Shown one piece after another: positions 34,401 to 46,388 of a stretch of DNA of 64,000 nt (its first letter is position 1; each line of letters begins with the position of its first letter). Under the pieces are notes generated by a model. That model saw nothing but the letters and a program-made list of their open reading frames with translations, was not told the origin of the DNA and ran no database searches. The DNA is from Pomacea canaliculata (Eukaryota; Mollusca; Gastropoda; Architaenioglossa; Ampullariidae). The stretch is taken from contig NC_037593.1 in the NCBI RefSeq assembly GCF_003073045.1, forward strand, positions 18,032,725 through 18,096,724, read 5' to 3'. The position numbers were made by a program, and so were the translations under genes.

Positions 34401-37400
34401 TCTTCTATTCCTTATCTTCATAGCTGTTTCTCCTTCCGTCCTTTGTAAGCATGATTATGCACTATATAAATTACACTATTACTATAATCACATAAAGATG
34501 GCGGTTTAAAGACGGGCATGACAGTAAGTGGTGAAAGACAGATAATAATAATAATGCATACTTGTAATGTGCAGTATCCAACCAAGATAGATCATACTCT
34601 CTGCTAGTAATGATATATAAATATTAGATAATAGACAGTGGACCATGAGATATGTACAGAATACAAGAGAAGAACATAAAGCAATTCATAAAGGTATGAA
34701 GGGATATAGGTACTATAAACAGAGTAAGATGACGTCATTACATGATGGTTAATATGATAGACAATATTGCAAAAGGAGTTCAGAATAGTAATTCAGAGAT
34801 AGTACTTAGTGAACACATGTTTTCAGAAAGCGTTTGAATGTAGCCTTGGAGTTCGAGTGGAGAATGTGATGTGGAAGAGAGTTCCACTGCTGAGAAGCAC
34901 GGAGAAGGTCTGTTATCGGTATTTGACTATCTTTGTGGGATGGATGAACAGAATGCCAAGTCTGATAAGGAGCAAAGGTTTTGAGCAGGAGCAGGAGTGT
35001 GGCCAGACAAGACTTCAGTAAAGTAATGGGGGAAGGATATCAACTGAAGTAATGATGGCTTCTGCTACAACAAATGACAATGAAAATAAAACGGTAGATT
35101 CACGGCTGAATGAGTTAACTTACTGTAAACACAATGTGGAATTAATACAAATGATTTATAAGGCATGAAGTGCTTTTTCATGATGATCAAAATCCTAGCA
35201 AATAATTTTACTCTGAGATGTTTTGGCCTTCAAAGTAATGTAGAACAGATTATACTTACCAACAACCTCTGCAATCATGAAGGTTAGACAGAGCAAACTT
35301 GCTATAATCAGCCTTCGCCTTGCTTTCTTGTCCAGGCGTGATTCTTCTGGCCATGTGTGACAGTGACTTCTTCCAATGAATGCTTGTAATTAAAGAATTG
35401 TAATATTCTCATTAATACTGCCAATATATCGACTTTTCAATGCAATCCTCTAGAAACTGAGGAATTCATCATTCAGCAAGGAAAAGAAAAACAAACAAAA
35501 AAAACACAAAGTTTATTTCTCAACATTGCAGATGCATCCATAATGTTTGCTTAACTTTTATTTGAAGTAGAACATCAAACTGTAATTTTCAGGAATTAGC
35601 CTGCCTGTCTACCACAAAGATTTCCCTTAATTCTGATTGAGATATTTGTTCTCAAAAAATGGATAATGAAGGTCTATTTAGTCAAACAATTCATTGTACA
35701 GAACATTTATGGTTTAGAAAGCACACATACACATGTAAAAATCATCTGGATTCTTGCTTACCTTGGCCATTCTCTGCCATGCCACCATGCCCATCTGTTT
35801 GTATGCCATCATGCACAGGTCTGTTCATTGAAGAAAAAAATCAAATTATAGACACAAAAATCAGTACAGGTATGTCACAAACCTCATGTTTCATTTTTAC
35901 CTGGGAAAGGGATAAGAAATGGAGGAGGGGGGAAGGTGGACATGTGCTTTGGGATTGCGATTAGGTATCCACATTCTGCTGTGTGGAGAAAATTAAAAGT
36001 AAATCATCCAAGTGTCCACAAACACACATGGAAAAATCATTTACAAAATATGGATTTAGTAAAACAAATTTTAGCAAAATATGTCTTGTCACATGGTCCC
36101 AAAAGATGAATGAGCAGTAAACAATATTTATTGTATTAAACAGTGGCACGAACAAGATTAAAATCAAGAGTTTCAGATACTACAATGACAGACAGCTATA
36201 ATGACTGTCTTCCTGGAGGAGGCTATCATCAATAAGTCAGGCTGATATCATTAGCCACCACAAGCCAGTCTTGCTGAAGCATCACATTTTTCTGCTTTCA
36301 CTTAATTGGTAGCATTAGTATTCACTCCTGTATAGCAGTCTGCAAAAGTGTTCGCCCAACTGACAATGGGAATGCCTGAGCAGACACTTGTGCTTTTGCC
36401 ACATCTAAGAAAAGCCAAAGAAAAACTTCCACCTGAGGGCAATCAGGCTATGCACTATGCCATGGTCACCAGCTGATTCTGCCATTGTTTACAGTCAATT
36501 TGTAGTTTACTTTAAATAGAAAAAAAGTTAAAATAGGTGAAAAGGCGAACTGCACAGAACTGCACATTCTGCTGACTATAGATCCCCTCCCCCGCCCACG
36601 AGCACACAGATGTATAATGTCATGCTGTGCAGCTCAACGTACCCGCCACGCTACCCAGCTCTTTGCAATTCTTTAATATGAACAACTTACAACTTTTAAA
36701 GCTTAGTTCAACAAAAACTCATTTTATTTAAACATATTTACTGCTCGCCTCAAGTGAAGTATAAAAAGTCCGAACTTTCATCAAGCGATTTCAAGGCCAA
36801 ATGCAGGAGTAAAGGCCGCGATGACTTTTTTGCACGCTTGAAAAACCAAGTGGAATTCAAAAATTCCAAGGGCTGCGCAAGAATATATACTATATTTTCC
36901 CCAAACCTGGGCGAATACGTACACTCCTTGCGCTCTCGAGGCAAACATATTGGCCTTCACCATATAAAGGGGTCAACAACCGCAATGCGTCATGATTGTA
37001 CATGGATGTATATATATGTTTATGTTGCGGAGACCTAGGGTCAATGAGACAGCAGGTAGAACTGATTATAAAGGTCTTAATCGCAAAATGTGCATATTGG
37101 TCATTGTCACGATAAACGATGAGCCATTCATGCATTTCTTTTCGGTGAATAAATATTATCACAAATATCATTTCAGACATCGCCATTACATTCATTTCAA
37201 ACATAAAACTCTTCTCGTGATACGTCGAAGTAAAACAGAAACATCGCAACCAGATGTTTCGTGAGAAAGTGGCCATGCCCATCCCACGGTGAAGACAATT
37301 AAAGCGAAGCCGACGACAAAAACCGCAGTGCGCAGACATAATTAAAATCACAGAAGATACTGTTGTTTAGACATAATTAATTGTTTAGGCTTAGATTATA

Positions 37401-39794
37401 TCTGAAGGTTTTTACACATGCAGTTCGAGTATAAGCTAAACCGTTTTCATTCATTTTCGCTTGTTTTTCGCTATAATTAAGTTTATTAACGTACTATACA
37501 CACTGTGCAATTATTTCAAATTATTTCATTATTTTGTTTCCGCCTAAAATGCCGAGACACAGAATAATCATCTGCAACTACAAATACTTTATTTTAAAAG
37601 GCAGCACAATATTACAGTATTTTTATGGGATTTGTAAACCATGTCCCTGTAATCTGGTTCATAATTAATACCCATTACCGACGGATGAGGATATACCTTG
37701 CGCATTTGTCTCGATTGCCTGCAGTGTGCAGCCCTCGACTTCCGGTGTAACCTTTTACACTGTCTGCCGTTAAGCCGGACTGACCACGAACTTGTATTAT
37801 TGGACTGCTGGCAGACGATTTTTTTTTTTTTTCAAGTTATAACTATTAAAACGAGGCACGAGACCACAAAGCTTCTGGTTTAATCACATTTCAGATTAAC
37901 TACTAAAACGAGGCATGAGACTACAAAGCTTCCGGTTTAGTCACATTCTTTGTTTAGGTTCGCCAAGGCTAAAAGCGGAGAACTTCGCAAGAGGCTAATC
38001 GTTGGTCTTGGCAGACAGACAGCAGTCCACCTATACACGTCCGTGGACTGACGATAAGGATCGAGGTGCTTTTCTCTTCACGATAACTAGCAACAGTGCT
38101 GTTTGGTCAGCTGGGGCTAGAAGCACAGCGTTACATCACTTGGCGCGGAACGATACCTTGCATAAAACAACAGGCGAGGAATTTCTCAACCATTATTGAG
38201 CACGGCTGCGTTGACCCTGTACGTGAGAAATGCACGGTGGTCCTAGCTATAGTTCATTATGTAGTGCTGGTGGTCGTGGGGTGGGGAATTCATGTGCATC
38301 TTCTGGGAACGAAGCATGTGCGTAAGATAATTAATTCGGTTTGCTTGCTTCCTTATGTAGTGAGCGATCTGATCATGGGAAGGAATGGGATGGAGTCGGT
38401 CGCTGTTCCTGCACACCATTGCATCGCCATGTGAAAAACACAATGAAAAAAAAAAATGTAAACACGGGGTTCAGCTCAGCAGAAAGAGCCGAAAATAAAG
38501 AGATCAAAACTGAATAAACCAAAGGTTACCACATATATCCGCCAAACAATCTAAAGTAGAGGGAAAAAAACAAATCCAGGCTACATCTCATGAAATTTAT
38601 AGGTGTTTACGAGTTTGTTTGCCTTTTTAATAAAAACAGCAGCTGCTGATGTTCTGGGGAGAAACTCTCTTTTGAAATGATAACGTGGCAATGGTATATA
38701 GCGATCCTGTGTGACACTGTCAGGGAGAATCAGACGACCATCACTGATAATGTCAACGCCACACGTGCCAACGCCTCGACTGCATTTAAGGTGGCGCTGC
38801 TGTTGCTTCTCGAATCAACCGTTTCGCACACACTGACCTCCCCCCTCACAGCGCACTCAAGTCTTTGAGAGTGACATTTTTCTATAAAATCGAGAGTAAC
38901 TTCAACTTTAAGCCACGAAATCCGTTCACTCTTCATCCCTCCTCCATCACTCCATACTCTCCTCCTCCCCCAGTTTTACAGTCTTAAGGATGCATCCTTG
39001 CTTGCGTTCTCTCTTACACACACACAGAGCTTGCCTTTACACAGAGAGAGAGAAGAGTGGAAGATGATACTTAGATACTGAAGTGACATAAAAGATAAGA
39101 TAAGACAAGAAGATTAGGACTAGCCAACAACTATATTATAACTTTATTTGATGCCTAAGTAGGGTACATTACTGACTGGTCTTCTTTCGGGGAGTGCACT
39201 GGTTGCTGGAAGGGAGTGAGTTCAGACTAAACATGTAGAAATTAGAACCGCTGTCGCAGAATGCCCAACAGCCTATACATCTGTCAGTCTGGAATTTTTT
39301 TTTCCACAACATTTAAAACAAAAAAAAAAACAAAAATCGATCGATCGAAACCAGCAAGGCCATTCAGCCAAACAACAAACATATAATAATAAAATAAAGC
39401 CCCACAAAATGTAAGACAATGGAATAAAAACTGAGCTAGTTTTTTTTTTTTTTTTCAAACCACAGGACTATGAAGACATGACACATGACCGGCGATGACC
39501 ATTATACTTCCCCTACCTTTCAAACGTGACTATGTTGTTAGTGTTGTCGAAGACGAAAGTGACTTTCTCTCCCGCTCGCCTCCTGCCTTGCTGATCACCA
39601 CCGCTGGCGGCTTCATTGTGGATGCCACGACGAGCCTTGTCTGGCATCTCCTCCAGGGCATCCCCGACGCCGAGGGACCGGGGAGTAGCCGACCCTAAGT
39701 CGACAGCCGTGAAGACACCAGCGTCAGAGCTCTTGGGGCTGAGACAGCCCGACGGTTCCTCATCTGTCAGATGCCGCTGGCTACTGGACGACAT
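31466..39794 (-). CDS. Zinc transporter, SLC30A2/3/8 (ZnT) type, gene A (488 aa)
   Basis: Proton-coupled zinc exporter that loads zinc into vesicles or out of the cytosol. Coding exons 5' to 3' on minus: 39794-39517, 35820-35762, 35382-35260, 34044-33898, 33616-33463, 33208-32890, 32520-32415, 32180-32046 and 31611-31466. All introns are GT-AG and phases close to 1467 nt. Both zinc-site pairs are present: TM2 DAAHLLTDFASF (H169/D173) and TM5 AAFIHVIGDLCQS (H339/D343). A His-rich cytosolic loop (HQHDHGHGHSHSHGHGHSHG) lies between TM4 and TM5. FGWYRAEILGALVSIL and a C-terminal CSQCQDL motif are typical of the ZnT2/3/8 group. ATG 39794 is the first in its frame; the N-terminal exon (MSSSSQRHLTDEEP...) is acidic and unlike known homologues. 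Compared with gene B it has an extra small exon (35762-35820, about 20 residues with DGHGGMAENGQ). Expression pattern unknown. Confidence 0.9.
34530..35030 (+). repeat. Dispersed repeat related to 45894-46090
   Basis: ataataataataatgcatacttg is followed by CTAGTAATGATA, ATTAGATAATAGACAGTGG and GAGATATGT. The same chain is at 45894-46045 (ctagtaatgata, attagataacagacagtgg, gagatatgt). The 34.8-35.0 kb part (cagaaagcgtttgaatgtag, gagttccactgctgagaagc) is a SINE-like tail type. It sits in the ZnT-A intron between 34044 and 35260. Confidence 0.65.
37780..38045 (+). repeat. Dispersed repeat of unknown class, copy 2
   Basis: Same chain as 13966-14143, but the middle is duplicated: ACTATTAAAACGAGGCACGAG with AAGCTTCTGGTTTAATCACAT, then ACTACTAAAACGAGGCATGAG with AAGCTTCCGGTTTAGTCACAT (units of about 55-60 bp). 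Ends with CAGTCCACCTATACACGTC, shared with copy 3. It lies in ZnT-A intron 1. Confidence 0.82.
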
Positions 39795-41227
39795 GATTGA
39801 AGGAAGGAAGGAACGAACAAAGGTGGTCGGTGCTGGAAGTGTCACAGTTCTGCTAGCTTGACAGCCACGCTACCTGCGATTTGTCTAGCGAAGCGGCAAC
39901 AGGTGTAGCGCGCCGCACGGCCCGAAAGCAAAAGGTCGTGTGCAAAATGTCCATCTCGGATGATTTGCCAATGAAAACTGTATCCAGACGACACGCTAGT
40001 GCAGGAACTCCTTACGTGAAGCGTGCAAAACCCGTGGAGGTGTCCGTCGAGCTCGCTGTGTGAACTTGTGCTCGCCAATGACCTTCTGGCCCAGCACGCG
40101 TGTCGATGTTCTTGATGCGGCGGTTACTTAGCCATCAGATAAGCCTTATGTTGCAATCGAGATAAGAGTACTGGAGTACAGGTCTGAGAATAAATGCTCT
40201 GATAGCATGCGAAGCAGCGAGCCTTACCTTCTGAGCCTAATTTTAAATTGAAATAAATAAAAATACCCGTATCACCCGGTTTATTAAAAGCAGTTTCATC
40301 AAAAGCACATATCCATGCCCCACTCTCTTCTGTTCGATCTGCTCAAGTCTACTGTTCAATGGGATTATACCCGATACTTGTGTTCAAACAGCATGCCACC
40401 CGAATAAAACATTTGTACCCAGATTTAAAAGATGGGATGAGGGGGGTCGGGAGAGAGAGAGAGATAAAGACCAGCGATAAAAAGACATCCTTGTCTCATT
40501 GTATTTGCCTCAGAAGAACACAAATACTATGCATAGCGTCTATTGCTCAGCCGGTGCTGTACATAACAAGTGTGTGTGTGGCTTATTTGTACACATACCT
40601 GAGTGTATATGAGAGAGAAAGAGCGTGAATGAGAGAGAAGTCACAAAGTCGCACAACCAGTTATGATGTTGGTTAGCAGGTCATTAACCATCAAAAATGT
40701 GTGCCCCACTTGAGGAAGAACAGTCGTCATAGCTGCCACGACACTAGAGTGCCCCACGATCCTTACATATGCTCAATATTTGGTCAAGGTGACGGCATTC
40801 TACGACCATGACAGACCATTAAATATTAGAAATGGAATATACGTCTACCCCTTTAAAACACGTTATAATCTAAAGTTATTTAAACTATATACAGTATTAT
40901 AAGCACTTGTCAGGCGCGGAGACCACGGGGAAGAAGGTATCAGACACACGCAGGGAAACCATGAAGACAGAAACAATTGGTTCTTCGGAAGGGGTTCGAA
41001 GGATGATGGTTGAAATCATTCTGAATAATGTGAAGATGCTGGCTCCGGATATATAAGCAAAATTTAAGTCTTTCTGATGTCGAAGCGCGTACCGAACGTG
41101 GGGTTGAGAGTCGCCAAACAGTTCCAGCCGACTTATCACAGTCTATAAAATGCGGGGGTATTATACGTACGCTGATCGCTCTCCAGTCATTGTAAACAAT
41201 TGTAAAAATAAATTAAATCATATACCA

Positions 41228-41489
41228 AATGGCGTGAGATGTTTTACGCCGAGACAGCAACTAAGGTTCTATCACGGCAACGGCAGCCAGCCCTGTAAAC
41301 AAATACCGCATGCAGAGAAAGAACAGCGTGCCCGAGACGAGAACTGAACCCACGACAGCTAACCTTCACTATATTGGTGATATTGCGCCACCTGGCCGCC
41401 CTCCCAAACGGTTTGAGCAAGTCACTGTATTGGTGACTGACGCTAACCATTGCGCCACCCGGCCGCCCTCCCAAACGGTGTGCGCAAGT
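41228..41489 (-). mobile_element. tRNA-derived SINE, copy 4, with duplicated head
   Basis: The minus strand gives GGCGCAATGGTTAGCG, CAATACAGTGAAGGTTAGCT-type junction, TGGGTTCAGTTCTCGTCTCG, GCATGCGGTATTTG and a tail cggcgtaaaacatc. The head is present twice: on + both cactatattggtga...ggccgccctcccaaacggtt (from 41368) and cactgtattggtgactgacgc...ccctcccaaacggtg (from 41424). Confidence 0.78.
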
Positions 41490-42384
41490 GACATAAACAG
41501 CAGACAAAAAGGAGAACCGGTACTGCACTGCAGTCCTTATAAATATCCATGTACTGAGTATCAGCTGATGAGTGACTGAGCATGTACAGTATCAACAAAT
41601 ATGAAACAGACATGTAATCAATCAACTTTTTAACTAATGCATATTCATCTGATCATTTTGTGATTTTCCCTAACCCTAAAAAACATTTTAATAGCTTCTA
41701 TTTCATGCAGAAAAACAGCGATACAGCATTATTTAATGAGCAACATACCTAACCTGAGAAATGCAGCTTACAATGTAGTCATCTATTACTTATCTAAAGT
41801 CATAAGTATAATGCTTAGGTCCAGCACTAAGATTTTCTCAGTATCATACAAAACAAACAGCTTATCTTAAAGTCAAAGTCTCAGTGGGGGCAAAGTTGCC
41901 TAAACCAGAATTACTCATTTGTCAAGTTCAAGGGTCAAGGCTCATGGCCCTGATGAAGAAGCAGCCATTGATTAAAAACTGGGTAAGCCATGACTGATTG
42001 TGAATATGAAAATAGCTTTCATAAGTATCTTTCTTTAAAACTGGATGAGATTCTAGCTTTAGATTAAAAAAGTAAAAATTCATTTATGTAACATTTAAAC
42101 TGAAGCAAAATCTAACATACTTTTTCAGCTAGTCAGTCAGTTGCCCTAGCTCACTCATGGGGACATAGCTATTAGTCATACCCCTTCCAAAAAAAAAAAA
42201 AATAGGAAACAGAAAACTGTGCCAGAACTACAGAATCATAAAAATTATCAGCCCCACAACAAAATCATGCTGATAGTAATACAGAACTGCATCAGTACAA
42301 TCACTGAGGTATTGTTAGCAAAAGAACAGGTTAACTTCAGACTAGGTAGGAGCATAGTTGAGCATTTTTAATTAACTGTCGCAT

Positions 42385-42500
42385 TCTGATGGAGATCTCC
42401 CGCACCAGTGGGACCTTTATCACAACTTTATAGGTTTTAAAAAGGCCTTTGACAGAGTCTGGCATGAGGGGTTATGGCAAGAGATGCAAATTTAGCTAGA
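42385..42500 (+). mobile_element. LINE reverse-transcriptase fragment
   Basis: The + frame DLYHNFIGFKKAFDRVWHEG (42412 on) is RT motif A of a non-LTR element (usual form DLYHNFIDFKKAFDRVWH.GLW). Only about 35 codons are recognisable. It is an old fragment in ZnT-A upstream DNA or a long intron. Confidence 0.75.
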
Positions 42501-43143
42501 CAATTTTCTCAATGTCCTCCCACTACAATTTCAATCAAAACTTGATCTTTTTGTGCTAGAAATACTGGCCTAGAGCATGAAAAGATTAAATGACTCAAAT
42601 GTCTATACACATAATAATGGAGAGTTATCTCAATGCTCTATATACTCTTCGTAGTGCCTTATGAGATATTTTGGTTGATTAGTTTGTGCTGACTGGATCA
42701 CCCTATTTTGCTGAACATGCAGTTGGCAAAGTAGGCAGTTCTCAGTTTCTGGATATTACAGTGCTTTAAGTGTCAGCAATTATGGTTAATTCTACTATTA
42801 AATTCCCCATCACTACATCTTCTGCTTTAAAAGAAAACTGTTACCAATAAACAATAATTTCATCTAGCAGAATTCATTTGAGTGTTGAACATAAAAAAAC
42901 CTGAGATCAATGCGCCTCCAAATGCATATAACACATTAGCCATAAAAAGGATTATCATGCTACCTGGATCTGGATAAATAAGACTAATCAGTGAGTGAGC
43001 ATGGTAGCAAGCAAGAGAGGAAGAGAGTGGGCCAATGACCATAACAATATGATGTTTATGACAATTCGCATCTAAACGTAGCGTGCACCCCTCATGTTGG
43101 TGGGAAGTACCTCAGCGAGAGAGAGAGAGAGCACCAACCTTAC

Positions 43144-43338
43144 ATCTTCCTCTGCCACAACGTTGTATGTTTGAGATTTATCCGCAGCACCATTTCTTTC
43201 GGAAGTCTTGAAGTGGTCGACGGTAATGGTGAGAACGACTGGAGTGGCTCCTCTGCTGTTGCTCGAAGAAATAATCGATACATCGGGATTCAGGAGCAAA
43301 TCTTCTTCTGATGCATTAATCGAGAAATTATTATCCAT
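43144..43338 (-). CDS. Probable alternative first exon of ZnT-A (MDNNFSINASEEDLLL...)
   Basis: An ATG at 43338 has an in-frame TAA nine codons upstream and opens 65 codons ending VVAEED before gtaagg, a good splice donor. The peptide carries an acidic dileucine-like EEDLLL, known in other membrane proteins as a sorting signal. It lies upstream of ZnT-A and downstream of ZnT-B, so ZnT-A is the natural partner. However the exon ends in phase 0, whereas ZnT-A exon 35762-35820 needs phase 2. A weaker donor five bases further in (GTAAG then gttggt) would give phase 2. Otherwise a missing internal exon or a separate gene is needed. Confidence 0.45.
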
Positions 43339-45893
43339 TCCTGCATCTAATGCAGTTACAGCTTAATGAAGCTTTGTCAGTCTGTGAGCTCATGTCCCGA
43401 GGAAGCAGGCAAACTAGGGTTCGAACAACGTATGGAGGCGTAACACACAAAGCTCGCGCTAGGGGAGGTAACGCATAACACGTTAAAGATCGTCTGCCAA
43501 GAAGTCGCTTGTGTAAAAAAGCAAAACAACAACAACGACATTATTCTACAACGTTCACGTTTTCATAAAGTAAACATGTTGAGACTATTCAAATGGAAAG
43601 GACTGGCAAAGTACAGTATTCTGCTTGTTTTTGAACTTTTCATCAAACATGTATTCTTTTGGGAGATATATTGGACACGCCGACAGTTCGAAATCGACCA
43701 TGATGGAATTCGATGTCGAGATCGTTGGGGTGTAACCTGTTTTTGTTTTCTTTCCTGCTTAAGGAAAAATTTTCTATTTTTTCTGAAAACATACTTTTAG
43801 TTGCTCTAAAATTGTAAACAAATTTATTAATTTCTATTTTCACACGGTGCACAGAAATTAATAAAAATATAGAGTAACGCTATGGCAAAAGTCAAGTGAA
43901 AACACAAGTCAAACTTAATATGACGGAGATCGTCATTATCGTCCTTTTATGGTAGATGGAACATTGTATATGTAGGATGGAGGACGCATACAGACGCACA
44001 CAGGGCAGGTACAGGTTGGCGATGTGGGGTAATCACTGGCCGGGTGACAACCCTGTGACCGAAGGAGAGAGGGGTGGGTCGACTAGCGACAGGATGAAGG
44101 TGCGCGGGTGTGTTTGGCGGGAAGTGGAGCGTGAAGGTCGGGTGAAGAGGCCAGTGGTGAGGAGACAGCGCGCAGAGGTGGGAGCACATTCCACCGAGAG
44201 CGCTAGTGTGTTGTGTAGAGTTTCCCCATAGCCAGAGCCATCGACTGGCGTTGGAGTAAAAGGATCCAGAAGCAACGAAAGGGTTGTGTTTTGTTGTTGT
44301 GGAAAGATTGGGGGAAGAGCACTGCACTTACCCTGTTACACTGTTACGCTCAAACTTTTTGAATTAAAAATTTGTTTGCTTACAGCCTTACACCAAACGC
44401 CTCTTTAAAAAATGCTGTTAATTATTGACAACTTTATGGAGACCACAATAGTATACGTATGCAGTCTTGCCTTTGATAGCCTCAGTTGATTTGTAGGCAA
44501 AAATCTGTGTAAATGTTACTTTGAATACTTCGGGAATCAAAAAAGGGATGCTCTGAAAAGTTCGTTATCTTTGATGTTTGGTATACAGCCATCTTTCATG
44601 TTTCAGTTTTAATTTTGTTTAATTTTCCAGCGAGTGCCCCATCTCAAACATAGCCTGCTTCATTGGGATTGCATATCATTGATAGAGTACTGTAATATCC
44701 TCCGGCAGTATGTTCACACTTTTCCATCTCTTCCTCGCTAATTTCTAACTCAACATTGAATGTATGTATAGCCCAATACTGACATTCACACTGGAAATTA
44801 AGGAGGTCCAAATTAACGTGCCTTGACGACACATTGTATATCTGCTTCAGTCCCGCAGAGTTGGTAAAACCACGGACTTATATAAAGGTTGAACTAATGT
44901 TAAAATGAGTAAACTAACAGCAGTAATAAGTATACCCTTCTATAGTGTTTTCAACTTGTAAGAAACACTAGTTTCGTTTCATTACAGCGCGTAATTATTA
45001 TTGACACGATTTTCAAGTTTATTTAGACGGTGGATGATTATGAGAAACGCTGTAAAATTGTTGACTATCGAAAATCTATAATAGATGAGTATGTTATTGC
45101 ACACATTACTCATGGCTGTACACTTGAGAGCTTTTTTTTCCCCCAACACAAACACACATAATGATACTGATTTTATGTTTTCTTTTCCAAAGTTTGCTCT
45201 CAGTAATACATTTTTCTCGAGTACATTCACATTTGGGTCACTTCTGTCATTCCCTGTCTGCCATTGTACCAAATCCCATTAGGTATATTAAGTGATTTTT
45301 CCTTTTTATACACTGGAATTAAGCAGCTTAATTATGTTGTAGTCAAATAGATCTTTAAAACACAAGAACATTATTACCAAGCTCATCAAAATCGGACGAA
45401 TAGAACAGAAGTTATGACTTTCCAAGAAATTTAATTTTGAATCATTTTGTGCGCTATTACAATGGCTCTAGTTGTCTTACCAGAACTGGTCACGTGCTCA
45501 TTCTCGGAAGTTTAGTACATCCTGCACTTTCATCGACGTACAAGCAATCGTGGTTTTCATTACAGGAAATCCGTAATTCTCAGCACTCGGCTGTACTTCT
45601 GTCGTCAGCTATCTAAATCCTGTAGCTGCCATGGAAAATCCGCAGCAGTAAGCAGGTCTAATATTTCAACTTCTTAATTTTTAAATGCCGCCGATGTCTT
45701 TATATTGTAACAGTTTTCCTTGTGAGTCACTGGGATACACTTCCTTTTCTCTTGTCATCAGAAAGTTAACAATCATTCATGCTGTTTAGCAAGTGACTCA
45801 ATAATCTTAGCGTTGTAAGCTTTGTAAGCAAATTCACTTTGTACATGTTTTCAGATGCATTCATTATTGTGAATAAAAAAGGAAGAAAGAGGA

Positions 45894-45934
<41 letters not shown>

Positions 45935-46388
45935 GTATACATGTACTTGTATAGCACGGTATCACGACCAATATAGGTCGCACTTCTCTGACTAGTAATG
46001 ATAACTGAACATTAGATAACAGACAGTGGTGAGATATGTCTAGGCACACTCAACAACATAAAGATAAAGTACATGAGTAGGACTCACAGATTTAGAAAAC
46101 AACAGACAATTAACTTAAAAGAGATCTACAAAAAGAAAAAAAAAGATGATGTCAAACGATGATGCCACCCTTCGCCGACTTGTTAATGTTTTTGCTGCCG
46201 GACGTGGCGGTCACATCAACTGTCATTTCAGGCACCACAAACAGACCTTATCAATAATGTATACAGATTGTAAGGTGCGAGGAGTGCTAGTGGTTATGAA
46301 GTAGCTGAGTCTGAACCGAGAAAAATCAACTTGGGCTCTCATGTACAAGCGTGTGGTGTTGGAGTCTGCTGTCTGCCGTTCTGCTCCT
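43339..46388. other. Interval between the two ZnT genes
   Basis: No second gene recognised. It includes a GC-rich block at about 43960-44240 open in several frames on both strands, of no recognised family, and an (AAT)n-headed repeat at 45894-46090. The ZnT-B 3' UTR should occupy the right end, but I see no convincing polyadenylation signal close to the stop. Confidence 0.5.
45894..46090 (+). repeat. (AAT)n tract heading a dispersed repeat
   Basis: Thirteen AAT units (about 45894-45933) are followed by agtatacatgtacttgtatagcacg and a body shared with 34560-34660. The microsatellite appears to be part of the repeat rather than independent. Confidence 0.75.

Noticed and set aside
36750-37351. 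Overlapping ORFs of up to 153 codons in ZnT-A intron 1
   Set aside because: Mutually overlapping on both strands, with no family motif and no compatible splice sites for ZnT-A.
39795-39845. Upstream extension of the ZnT-A first exon (TLPAPTTFVRSF...)
   Set aside because: The frame is open, but its first codon would be GTG; the first ATG in frame is 39794.
43084-43090. Metal-response element (TGCACCC) by ZnT-A
   Set aside because: A single 7 bp match downstream of the candidate exon is expected by chance; no cluster seen near any ZnT start.
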